Below are positions 1 through 5,632 of a DNA stretch of 10,995 bases, piece after piece (the stretch's first letter is position 1; each line of letters begins with the position of its first letter). This DNA is from Chitinophagaceae bacterium (GTDB taxonomy: Bacteria; Bacteroidota; Bacteroidia; Chitinophagales; Chitinophagaceae): assembly GCA_016786525.1 (NCBI GenBank), contig JAEUVW010000111.1, positions 1 to 10,995 of the forward strand, read 5' to 3'. The notes under the pieces were generated by a model. The model was not told where the DNA came from and did not search any database. It saw only the letters and a program-made list of their open reading frames with translations. The translations under genes and the position numbers were made by a program.

Positions 1-1617
1 TAAATAACAGACCCCGCAGATACGGTAGACGGCGTAGGTGCAGTGCTGCTGCCTGTGCCGCCCGTCGCAGTGGTGTACCATTTCAACGAAGTGCCCGATG
101 CGCTCAGCGCTGTAGCGGTGGCGTATTGGCAATAGCTAACAGGGCTGCTCACCGCAGGTGCCGCAGGCAATGAGTTTACCGTAACGGTGATGGAAGCACG
201 CGGGCCTTCGCAGCCTGCGGCCGAGGTCTGGCTCACGTAATAAGTAGTAGTGCCCGTGCTGGCCGTTGAAGGTATTGGTGCAGTAGTACTGGCCGTACCA
301 CCTGTCGCCACCGTATACCATTTCAGCGAAGTGCCGGACGCACTCAGCGCTGCTGCTGCTGCACCTTCGCAGAGATTGAGCGTAGCCGCCACCAGCGGGG
401 CTGCCGGCAGGGCATTGACATTCACGGCTATGGATGCCCGCAAACCTTCGCAGCCTCCGGCTGAAGACTGGCTGACATACCAGGTAGTCGTACCAGCCGC
501 CGTAGTAGACGGTGTCGGGGCAGACGCAAGCGCTGTTCCGCCGCTGGCCACCGTGTACCATTTCAAAGAAGAACCTGTTGCCGTCAGCGCTGTTGCAGCA
601 TCACCCACGCAATAATTCAGGGGGCTGGTCACAGTGGGGGTGGCCGGGGCCGCACTTACATCCACTGTGATGGAAGCCCGGTCGCTTTCGCATCCGGAGG
701 AGGAGCTGGTCTGGCTGACATAGTATATTGTACTGCCCGCTGTGGCCGTGGAGGGCGTCACAGAAGCGGTACCGGTACCACCGGTGGCTGCGGTGTACCA
801 TTTCAATGAAGTACCGGTAGCCGTCAATGCCGTGGCTGTGGCATACTGGCAATACGCTACAGGGCTGCTTACAGTTGGCGCAGCGGGTTTAGCATTCACG
901 TTGACGGTAATCCCGGCCCGCGGGCTTTCGCCGCACGATGAGGTCTGGGAAACATAATAGGTAGTGGTGCCCGCGCTGGCTGTAGACGGTATCGGCGCCG
1001 TTGCGCTACCCGTTCCCCCGCTGGCCGCAGTATACCAGAGCAGGCCGGTACCGCTGGCGCTCAATGCTGTAGCGGCCGCTCCTTCGCAATAGGTAACGGG
1101 GCTGGTGACGGACGGTGCCGTCGCCAGGGCATTGACCACAACACTGATCATAGCCCTGGGGCTTTCGCAGCCACTGCTGGCGGAGGTCTGCGACACATAA
1201 TAATTGGTGATGCCTGCACTGGCCGTAGACGGCACCGGGGCTGTAGTCGTACCCGTACCACCCGTAGCCGTGGTGTACCATTTCAGGGAAGTACCCGTTG
1301 CACTCAGGGCCGATGCCGATGCGCCGACACAATAGGTCACCGTAGCGGTAACCACCGGCGCGGCAGGTAGATCATGGACCACTACCGAGATAGAATCGCG
1401 GGGACCTTCGCAGCCGTAAGGTGAGGTAGAGGCTACATAATATTTTGTAGTGCCTGCTGTAGCAGTAGACGGTGTAGGTGCGGTAGTGGAACCCACGCCG
1501 CCCACACGCACGGTAAACCATTTTAATGAAGTTCCGCTGGCGCTGAGCGCCGTCGCTGTGGCGCCGACACAATAATTGACAGGACTGGTGACCGTAGGTT
1601 TCACGAGGTAATTACAC
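1..1617 (-). repeat. Tandem Ig-like module array, 240-bp period, at least seven units
   Basis: The plus-strand element (T)ACCA, reverse of the codons for W-Y/F in SLKWYT, recurs at 77, 317, 557, 797, 1034, 1277 and 1517. Steps are 240, 240, 240, 237, 243 and 240 bp, so units are 80 codons with small in-frame changes. In translation order the module starts read YCVGA, YCVGA, YCEGA, YCQYA, YCVGD, LCEGA, YCQYA. The last module is cut by the window edge, so the true number is unknown. Unit 3 (around 1000-1160) lost one residue and shifted its second cysteine (SSCGES instead of SGCES). Confidence 0.93.
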
Positions 1618-2711
1618 ACAAAACGGATGCGGTGATTTTCCCGGTCCGCCACATACAGGTTACCTCCGCCATCCGAGACGATGCCGGTCGGATAGTTGAC
1701 CTGGGCGTCTGTTGCCAGGCCGCCATCGCCGCCATAGCCCGCAGTGCCGGTGCCGATCACGGTGCTGATATTGCCCGTTGCGGCACTTACTTTCCGGATG
1801 CGGTGGCTGTACTGCACCGCAATGTAGATATTGCCCGAATCGTCGAAAGAAACGTCTGTAGGATAGTTGAGGTTGGCTGCAGTAGCCGATCCGCCATCGC
1901 CGCTGAAGCCGGCAGTACCGGTACCGGCAAGGGTGCTGATCGTACCGGTGGAGGCCGTGATCTTACGGATCACATGGTTAAAGAGGTCGGCCACATAGAT
2001 ATTGCCCGACCCGTCGACACTCAGACCGGCAGGGTTTTGAAAAGTAGCCGATGTGGCAGCGCCGCCATCGCCTGAATAACTATAGGTGCCCGTTCCGGCC
2101 ACCGTGCTGATCGTCCCTGTAGAGGCGGTGATCTTACGGATACGCTGGTTGTACTGGTCAGCAATATACACGTTGCCGGATCCATCAACAGCAACGGCGA
2201 CAGGGTTGGCCAGCTGAGCGGCCGTAGCGGCACTGCCATCGCCGCTGAAGCCGGAGACACCTGTACCGGCAATGGTGCTGATCACGCCGGTGGAGGCCGT
2301 CACTTTGCGGATGCGGTGATTGCCCTGGTCGGCAATATAAATGTTGCCGGAGCCGTCTACGGCAATACCGGAGGGGTAATACAGTTTGGCTGAGGTAGCT
2401 GCAGCGCCGTCGCCGCTAAACCCCGAAGTGCTGGAACCGGCAACGGTGCTGATCGCACCCGTGCTGTAGGTAACCTTGCGGATGCGGTGGTTGCCCTGGT
2501 CGCAGATGTAGATATTGCCCGAAGCGTCGCGCACGACATCTGCAGGCTGTGCCAGTTCTGCTGCAGTGGCCAGGCCGCCATCCCCGCTGAAACTCGAGGT
2601 ACCGATGCCGGCAACTGTGGAAATATTCTGCGCTGTAGAGGAAAAGGTGATCAGGCCAAGCAATAGCATTGCTATGCTACAACTCGCTAACCGAGAGTAG
2701 AAATACTTCAT
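1..2711 (-). CDS. Secreted NHL-propeller / Ig-like (CHU_C-associated) repeat protein, C-terminal part beyond the window
   Basis: The minus frame is open without a stop from the ATG at 2711-2709 to the left edge, giving 903 codons plus two bases of a likely Tyr codon. Residues 1-27 form a signal peptide (basic start, hydrophobic core around AMLLLGLITF, likely cleavage after STA before Q28). Residues 29 to about 363 hold six NHL blades of exactly 57 residues, each with a SGDG(G/A) turn, a SGN(I/V)Y(I/V)AD-like strand and an NHRIRK-like end, so probably a six-bladed beta-propeller. From about residue 365 there are seven modules of about 80 residues with YC at the start, SLKWYT, TYYVSQT and GCES/GCEGPRA, matching the Ig-like 'CHU_C-associated' (Ig_7) family. 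The two cysteines per module may form a disulfide. Proteins of this build usually end in a gliding-motility-type CHU_C domain read by the type IX secretion system, but that end is not visible here. Export is therefore seen, and outer-surface attachment is inferred. Ligand unknown. Another Met at residue 15 lies inside the signal peptide, so the first ATG is preferred. Confidence 0.93.
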   Translation of the reverse strand, partial: MKYFYSRLASCSIAMLLLGLITFSSTAQNISTVAGIGTSSFSGDGGLATAAELAQPADVVRDASGNIYICDQGNHRIRKVTYSTGAISTVAGSSTSGFSGDGAAATSAKLYYPSGIAVDGSGNIYIADQGNHRIRKVTASTGVISTIAGTGVSGFSGDGSAATAAQLANPVAVAVDGSGNVYIADQYNQRIRKITASTGTISTVAGTGTYSYSGDGGAATSATFQNPAGLSVDGSGNIYVADLFNHVIRKITASTGTISTLAGTGTAGFSGDGGSATAANLNYPTDVSFDDSGNIYIAVQYSHRIRKVSAATGNISTVIGTGTAGYGGDGGLATDAQVNYPTGIVSDGGGNLYVADRENHRIRFVCNYLVKPTVTSPVNYCVGATATALSASGTSLKWFTVRVGGVGSTTAPTPSTATAGTTKYYVASTSPYGCEGPRDSISVVVHDLPAAPVVTATVTYCVGASASALSATGTSLKWYTTATGGTGTTTAPVPSTASAGITNYYVSQTSASSGCESPRAMISVVVNALATAPSVTSPVTYCEGAAATALSASGTGLLWYTAASGGTGSATAPIPSTASAGTTTYYVSQTSSCGESPRAGITVNVNAKPAAPTVSSPVAYCQYATATALTATGTSLKWYTAATGGTGTASVTPSTATAGSTIYYVSQTSSSSGCESDRASITVDVSAAPATPTVTSPLNYCVGDAATALTATGSSLKWYTVASGGTALASAPTPSTTAAGTTTWYVSQSSAGGCEGLRASIAVNVNALPAAPLVAATLNLCEGAAAAALSASGTSLKWYTVATGGTASTTAPIPSTASTGTTTYYVSQTSAAGCEGPRASITVTVNSLPAAPAVSSPVSYCQYATATALSASGTSLKWYTTATGGTGSSTAPTPSTVSAGSVI
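1618..2631 (-). repeat. Six tandem NHL-encoding repeats, 171-bp period
   Basis: The element GTGCTGAT on the plus strand (ATCAGCAC in the coding strand) starts at 1762, 1933, 2104, 2275 and 2446, with a diverged copy at 2617. All steps are exactly 171 bp (57 codons). Each unit encodes one NHL blade with the SGDG turn, the GN-I-Y strand and the IRK motif. The blade nearest the Ig region (about 1620-1790) is the most diverged: it ends in IRFVCNY instead of IRKV, as expected for the closing blade before a new domain. Confidence 0.92.
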
Positions 2712-2741
2712 AAAACTTATATACTTTTTTTGGTTGGTACC

Positions 2742-2749
2742 CAAAGATA
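2742..2749 (-). promoter_or_regulatory. Putative Bacteroidota -7 promoter box for the NHL/Ig gene
   Basis: On the minus strand this reads TATCTTTG, an exact match to the Bacteroidota -7 consensus TAnnTTTG. It lies 30 bp before the ATG, which would give an untranslated leader of roughly 20-25 nt. No convincing -33 TTG sits about 20 bp further upstream, so the call rests on one box. The leader before the ATG is A/T-rich and has no Shine-Dalgarno sequence, usual for this phylum. Confidence 0.5.
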
Positions 2750-2796
2750 GTTATAGTATCGGTACTTTCCGGCAGGTGTCACAAAAACTTAACGGC

Positions 2797-2831
2797 AAAA
2801 AGGGCCATTTGACCACAATTCCGGCCTTTTT
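2797..2831 (-). terminator. Putative bidirectional hairpin terminator between the 122-aa gene and the NHL/Ig gene
   Basis: The left arm AAAAAGGGCC (2797-2806) and right arm GGCCTTTTT (2823-2831) are complementary apart from one extra G, around a 16-base loop. Read on the minus strand the stem ends in a five-T run, and on the plus strand it does so as well. It lies downstream of the minus-strand gene ending at 3045 and upstream of the promoter box at 2742, so it would insulate the two minus-strand genes. The stem is modest; the call is an inference from position and shape. Confidence 0.4.
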
Positions 2832-2881
2832 ACACAGGGGCGGAGCACAGGGGCACGGTAAATGATGTAAAGGAAAAGCGC

Positions 2882-2900
2882 TTTGCCTGTAACAGGCAAA
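2882..2900. repeat. Perfect 8-bp inverted repeat with 3-nt loop
   Basis: TTTGCCTG (2882-2889), loop TAA, CAGGCAAA (2893-2900). It partly overlaps the 10-bp palindrome AAAGCGCTTT at 2875-2884. On the minus strand the hairpin is followed within a few bases by a T-rich stretch, so it may be a second terminator for the 122-aa gene. It could also be an operator ahead of the small plus-strand frame at 2941. Confidence 0.45.
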
Positions 2901-2940
2901 AGGTTGCGATAAGGCATCTTTGCCGTGTAATTGTTTCCTT

Positions 2941-3036
2941 ATGCTGATCATTCTTACGACTACGACAGTGCTCACAGCGATAACCATCGTATCCCTTTAC
3001 CTGCTGGTACGCAAACCAAGGCAAACGACCAAGTGA
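2941..3036 (+). CDS. Possible 31-residue single-pass membrane peptide
   Basis: ATG at 2941 opens a 31-codon frame ending in TGA at 3034-3036. The product starts MLIILTTTT, continues as one hydrophobic stretch to about residue 23 (ending VSLYLLV) and finishes with a basic tail RKPRQTTK. That is one transmembrane helix with a positive-inside C-terminus. It lies convergent to the 122-aa gene with 8 bp between the two stop codons. A near-consensus -7 box (CATCTTTG, 2915-2922, one mismatch to TAnnTTTG) lies 18 bp before the ATG. No Shine-Dalgarno sequence is visible. Short hydrophobic frames can occur by chance and no family is recognised, so this is a candidate only. Confidence 0.33.
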   Translation: MLIILTTTTVLTAITIVSLYLLVRKPRQTTK

Positions 3037-3044
3037 TTTTTTGT

Positions 3045-3413
3045 CTATGCGACAGGTTGCTTATCGCTGAGTTTCGACAGCAGCTTATACAGCATATCTG
3101 TTTCCCCGGGGTCCAGGTAGAGCGAACCGGGTATATTGTCTGCAGGCAGGATAAATTTTGCAAAACCTTCCTGCAGGTATTGTTCCAGTTTTTCCCGGCG
3201 CATGCGGTAAGCCCTGCCTTCAGCTTTTGCGTCCAGGCACATGGAGTGAAGTTTCATCCGCTCATCGTCCAGCGACTTACTCAGGCGGATACAGTCCTTC
3301 ACATATTCCCGGTGCGTCTTTTCAATTTTGAGCATGCGCCAGAGCACATAGGAGGTAAAGGTAAGTATCGCCAAAACAAACAGCAGCATGCTGCTATAGA
3401 CCATCGTAAACAT
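3045..3413 (-). CDS. Hypothetical membrane-anchored coiled-coil protein (122 aa)
   Basis: The ATG at 3413-3411 gives 122 residues. Residues 3-25 (MVYSSMLLFVLAILTFTSYVLW) form one transmembrane helix, with few charges before it and K29, K32 and R35 soon after, so the body probably faces the cytoplasm. Residues about 27-80 are charged and helical (many E, K, R with spaced leucines) and likely form a coiled coil. The tail after about 85 (FAKFILPADNIPGSLYLDPGET) looks more globular. I do not recognise a family. Met4 is an alternative start and would not change the topology. The gene stands alone, convergent with a possible 31-aa peptide and in the same direction as the NHL/Ig gene but about 330 bp from it. 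The base composition and residue pattern look like a real gene, not a shadow, because no other long coding frame competes with it. Confidence 0.72.
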   Translation of the reverse strand: MFTMVYSSMLLFVLAILTFTSYVLWRMLKIEKTHREYVKDCIRLSKSLDDERMKLHSMCLDAKAEGRAYRMRREKLEQYLQEGFAKFILPADNIPGSLYLDPGETDMLYKLLSKLSDKQPVA

Positions 3414-3710
3414 ATCAACCAGCTTTAAAGATCAACACAAAAGACTTTGTTTCAGAAGGTAATAATATATAACAAAAAAATTATTTAATAAACTTATTAG
3501 TTAAGAAATGAACCGTTTATTTTGCAGTTTAGTGATGTACCCCGGGCCAGGGTTTTCAGTGCTGCAAGACAAGATACATTAAATACAAAAAACAGGTAAT
3601 AGTGTTTGTTTTTTAAAGCTTAAGCCAAAAGGGCCGGTTGTATCCATACCGTTTTATCCTGTTGCCACCAGCTGTTCCCAGGGTAAAATCGATTTGTTTA
3701 CCGACACAAT

Positions 3711-3760
3711 ATTAAACTTTTTGGTTTAAAACATTAAACCATTTAGGATTTTTATTAACC
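3711..3760. promoter_or_regulatory. Candidate operator: phased ATTAAAC repeats with an inverted pair
   Basis: ATTAAAC begins at 3711 and 3733, and a variant ATTAACC begins at 3754, so the starts are 22 and 21 bp apart, or two helical turns. Between the first two lies the opposite-orientation copy TGGTTTAA (3722-3729), which makes a perfect 8-bp inverted repeat with TTAAACCA (3734-3741) around AACA. The cluster ends about 50 bp before the start codon of the HTH gene at 3813. Autoregulation by that gene's product is a reasonable inference but unproven. Confidence 0.4.
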
Positions 3761-3803
3761 AAACTATTTAAAATAATTTGTAAGTGTCTTATTTTCAATT
3801 GCT

Positions 3804-3806
3804 TTG
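3804..3806 (+). promoter_or_regulatory. Part of a weak -7-like box (TTGCTTTG, 3799-3806) just before the HTH gene
   Basis: TTGCTTTG spans 3799-3806 and matches TAnnTTTG in all but one position. It lies only 6 bp before the ATG at 3813, so a transcript from it would be almost leaderless. The upstream cluster at 3711-3760 then sits where a regulator could act. A second, poorer box (ATAATTTG, around 3773-3780) would give a more usual leader. Neither is decisive. Confidence 0.22.
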
Positions 3807-3812
3807 CAATAA

Positions 3813-4388
3813 ATGAAACGAGGAGCCAGTCAAATTATCAAAGACTACCTGACCCAGCATGATATCACCAAAACCAGGCTGGCTTACCTGCTGCACGAAA
3901 GTGTACAGAATCTGTCCAAAAAGCTCAAAAAGACAGACCTCGACTCCAACTACCTGGCCAAAATATCCGATGCGCTCAACCACAACTTTTTTGAAGACCT
4001 GGCCCGCGAATACGAGCAAGCCAAATTGCAAAAAGAATTAGGCATCTCCGTACTGGAGCGAAAATCGCTCAGCAGGGAGGATTTTATCAGGCTGTACACC
4101 AAAATGCAGGAGCAGATCGACTACCTGATCCTGAACGCCAAAAAGAATGAGCAGGACAAGGTCCAGTTCAAAAAATCCATAGATGAGATCAAGGATGAAA
4201 AGGAGGCCCTGATCCAGTCGCTGTACAAACAGCAGGAAGACCTGATACAGCCGGAGCAGGTGAATGAAGATGAGGTCAAAACCTACAGCGAGGAAGAAAA
4301 GGCCAAAGGCAAAAAGGCCAAGGAAGAGGAAAAGGCAGCGAAAAAAAACCAGCGGAAGGGCGACGACCATTCTGCTGAAGAAGCCTAA
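3813..4388 (+). CDS. HTH (XRE-like) DNA-binding protein with long coiled coil and K/E-rich tail
   Basis: The protein has 191 residues. Residues 5-62 resemble the short XRE-like helix-turn-helix proteins common in Bacteroidota: IIKDYLTQHDITKTRLAYLL supplies helices 1-2, the recognition helix is probably VQNLSKKLKK (31-40), and it ends with the typical LAKISDALNHNFFEDL (48-63). Residues about 64-150 are strongly helical and charged with a coiled-coil pattern, suggesting a dimer or higher oligomer. Residues about 155-191 are a low-complexity lysine/glutamate/alanine tail. The DNA-binding role is inferred from the fold, and the target is unknown. The gene is single, follows a long AT-rich spacer with a repeat cluster that may be its own operator, and is convergent with murB. 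The start at 3813 places the HTH at the very N-terminus as in relatives; no Shine-Dalgarno sequence is present. Confidence 0.82.
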   Translation: MKRGASQIIKDYLTQHDITKTRLAYLLHESVQNLSKKLKKTDLDSNYLAKISDALNHNFFEDLAREYEQAKLQKELGISVLERKSLSREDFIRLYTKMQEQIDYLILNAKKNEQDKVQFKKSIDEIKDEKEALIQSLYKQQEDLIQPEQVNEDEVKTYSEEEKAKGKKAKEEEKAAKKNQRKGDDHSAEEA

Positions 4389-4390
4389 GG

Positions 4391-4440
4391 ATGGGGAATG
4401 AAGGCCTGACATGGCCCACTACCCTCCCCCATTATCTTTA
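4391..4440 (+). terminator. Weak hairpin after the HTH gene
   Basis: ATGGGG (4391-4396) pairs with CCCCAT (4427-4432), and inside it GGCC (4403-4406) pairs with GGCC (4413-4416) around TGACAT. A mildly T-rich ATTATCTTTA follows. The internal loops are large, so this is a weak terminator candidate between two convergent genes. Nothing else is seen in the 114-bp spacer to 4502. Confidence 0.27.
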
Positions 4441-4502
4441 TACCCGTACCACCGGGCTCAAAAAACACAGACCATACGAGTAATATAAGCGGGCATCCGG
4501 CC

Positions 4503-5504
4503 TTACCACACCTGCACCTCCCGCTCCAGCTCTATACCAAACTGCTCCTGTACGGAGCGTACAATATCGCCGGACAACTGCCAGATCTGCGCCCCTTCTG
4601 CTTTACCATAATTCACCAGTACCAGGGCCTGCTTTGCATGCACGCCATAATCGTCTTTACGATACCCTTTCCAGCCACAGCGTTCGATCAGCCAGCCCGC
4701 CGGTATCTTCACATGGCTTTCGTCTACGGTATAGGAGGGCATATCGTGATGCTCTTTTTTCAGGTCGAGGTATTGCTGCAGGGAGATGACCGGGTTTTTA
4801 AAAAAAGAACCGGCGTTGCCGATCACTTTGGGATCGGGCAGCTTGCTGCTGCGGATGCGGATGACTGCTGCGGCCACGTCTGCCGGACCGGGTTCGCTGA
4901 CACCCGCCAGGCGCAGCTCTTCTTCGATTGCGCCATAGGAGGTGTTGACCGTCGATTTCCTGGGCAGGCGAAAACAAACGGACGTGATGAAGACGCGGTT
5001 CTTCAGCTCCTGCTTGAAGATGCTGTCGCGGTACCCGAAGCGGCAGGCTTCGTTGCTCAGGGTATCAAATGAGGCGTCATTCCAATCAAAGTATTGCACC
5101 CATGCTATCGTGTCTCTGACTTCCACACCATAGGCGCCAATATTCTGTATCGGGGCCGCGCCTACGGTACCCGGTATCAGGGCAAGATTCTCAATACCGT
5201 ACCAGCCCCGCTCTATCGCATACAGCACCAGATCATGCCAGACCTCGCCTGAAGCGACCTCCAGCCACACAGCCTGCTCATCCTCCTGCACGAGGCGGAT
5301 GCCTTTGATCTTGTTTGCGATCACAAGGCCGCTGACCGGACCCGTACACAGGATGTTGCTGCCTCCGCCCAATACACGCTTTTCATCATAAGCCGCCAGG
5401 GCAGGCAAGGACGCGGTATCGGTCAGCTCTGTATAGGATGCTGCCTGTACGTCGATACCAAATGTATTTTTATCTTTTAGTGAAACCTGGTTTACGATCT
5501 CCAT
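4503..5504 (-). CDS. murB: UDP-N-acetylmuramate dehydrogenase (MurB, type I)
   Basis: MurB is the cytoplasmic FAD enzyme that uses NADPH to reduce UDP-GlcNAc-enolpyruvate to UDP-N-acetylmuramate, the second committed step of peptidoglycan precursor synthesis. The 333 residues are close to the E. coli type I enzyme. Visible signatures are the FAD-binding LGGGSN (45-50), the segment NLALIPGTVGAAPIQNIGAYG (106-126), CRFGYRDS with R159, GNAGSFFKNP (229-238) with S233 as the likely proton donor, and the C-terminal LEREV with E329. The residues between about 240 and 300, including Y258 and the WLIERCGWKG stretch, fit the type I form. The start at 5504 gives the usual short lead before the FAD domain, with an AGAAAG purine run directly before the ATG. 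The gene lies 128 bp downstream of the dipeptide epimerase on the same strand and could be transcribed with it or from its own promoter. Confidence 0.97.
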   Translation of the reverse strand: MEIVNQVSLKDKNTFGIDVQAASYTELTDTASLPALAAYDEKRVLGGGSNILCTGPVSGLVIANKIKGIRLVQEDEQAVWLEVASGEVWHDLVLYAIERGWYGIENLALIPGTVGAAPIQNIGAYGVEVRDTIAWVQYFDWNDASFDTLSNEACRFGYRDSIFKQELKNRVFITSVCFRLPRKSTVNTSYGAIEEELRLAGVSEPGPADVAAAVIRIRSSKLPDPKVIGNAGSFFKNPVISLQQYLDLKKEHHDMPSYTVDESHVKIPAGWLIERCGWKGYRKDDYGVHAKQALVLVNYGKAEGAQIWQLSGDIVRSVQEQFGIELEREVQVW

Positions 5505-5561
5505 CTTTCTATCTTTTCTTCTGTATATTTTTATTGTTCCCGCGCTGCCTATCTACCCACC

Positions 5562-5612
5562 CCTGTCCTCCCGCTCAAGCGGGACAGGCTCTCCTGGGAG
5601 GGGAATTCCTCC
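5562..5612. repeat. Two adjacent GC-rich hairpins between the epimerase and murB (possible intergenic repeat element)
   Basis: Hairpin one: CCTGT (5562-5566), bulge CCT, CCCGC (5570-5574), loop TCAA, GCGGG (5579-5583), ACAGG (5584-5588). Hairpin two: GGAGG (5597-5601), loop GGAATT, CCTCC (5608-5612). The pair is flanked by CCCACCC. Composition and form resemble the dispersed REP-like intergenic palindromes found in many bacterial genomes. It could also work as a terminator or mRNA-processing stem after the epimerase, but no T-run follows on the minus strand. Confidence 0.5.
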
Positions 5613-5632
5613 GAATGGCACCGCCTTTCATT

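Larger units (their letters stand above)
3414..3812. other. AT-rich divergent intergenic region (399 bp)
   Basis: This spacer separates the divergent 122-aa gene and the HTH gene and is strongly AT-rich compared with its surroundings. It holds a cluster of ATTAAAC-type elements at 3711-3760 (listed separately), an A/T-only hairpin (AAAAAACA 3587-3594 with TGTTTTTT 3607-3614), and a short GC-rich island around 3540-3552 that contains CCCGGG. I see no coding frame, tRNA or clear riboswitch. No exact TAnnTTTG box was found for the 122-aa gene. Confidence 0.7.

Noticed and set aside
1..1617. Regular 240-bp spacing that could suggest a CRISPR array or satellite DNA
   Set aside because: The period is a multiple of three, the minus frame stays open throughout, and every unit encodes the same Ig-like module; units are much longer than CRISPR repeat-spacer pairs.
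136..2700. Several 60-150 codon open frames on both strands inside the repeat region
   Set aside because: They lie out of frame with the long repeat protein, repeat with the same period as it, and have odd residue composition; they are shadows.
2751..3024. Small minus-strand frames (64 and 78 codons) between the NHL/Ig gene and the 122-aa gene
   Set aside because: They cross the hairpins and the promoter region and their residue patterns look random; the short hydrophobic plus-strand frame at 2941 is the better candidate.
3587..3614. A/T-only hairpin in the long spacer as a terminator
   Set aside because: The stem is all A-T apart from one pair and has no upstream gene in the right direction close enough to need it.
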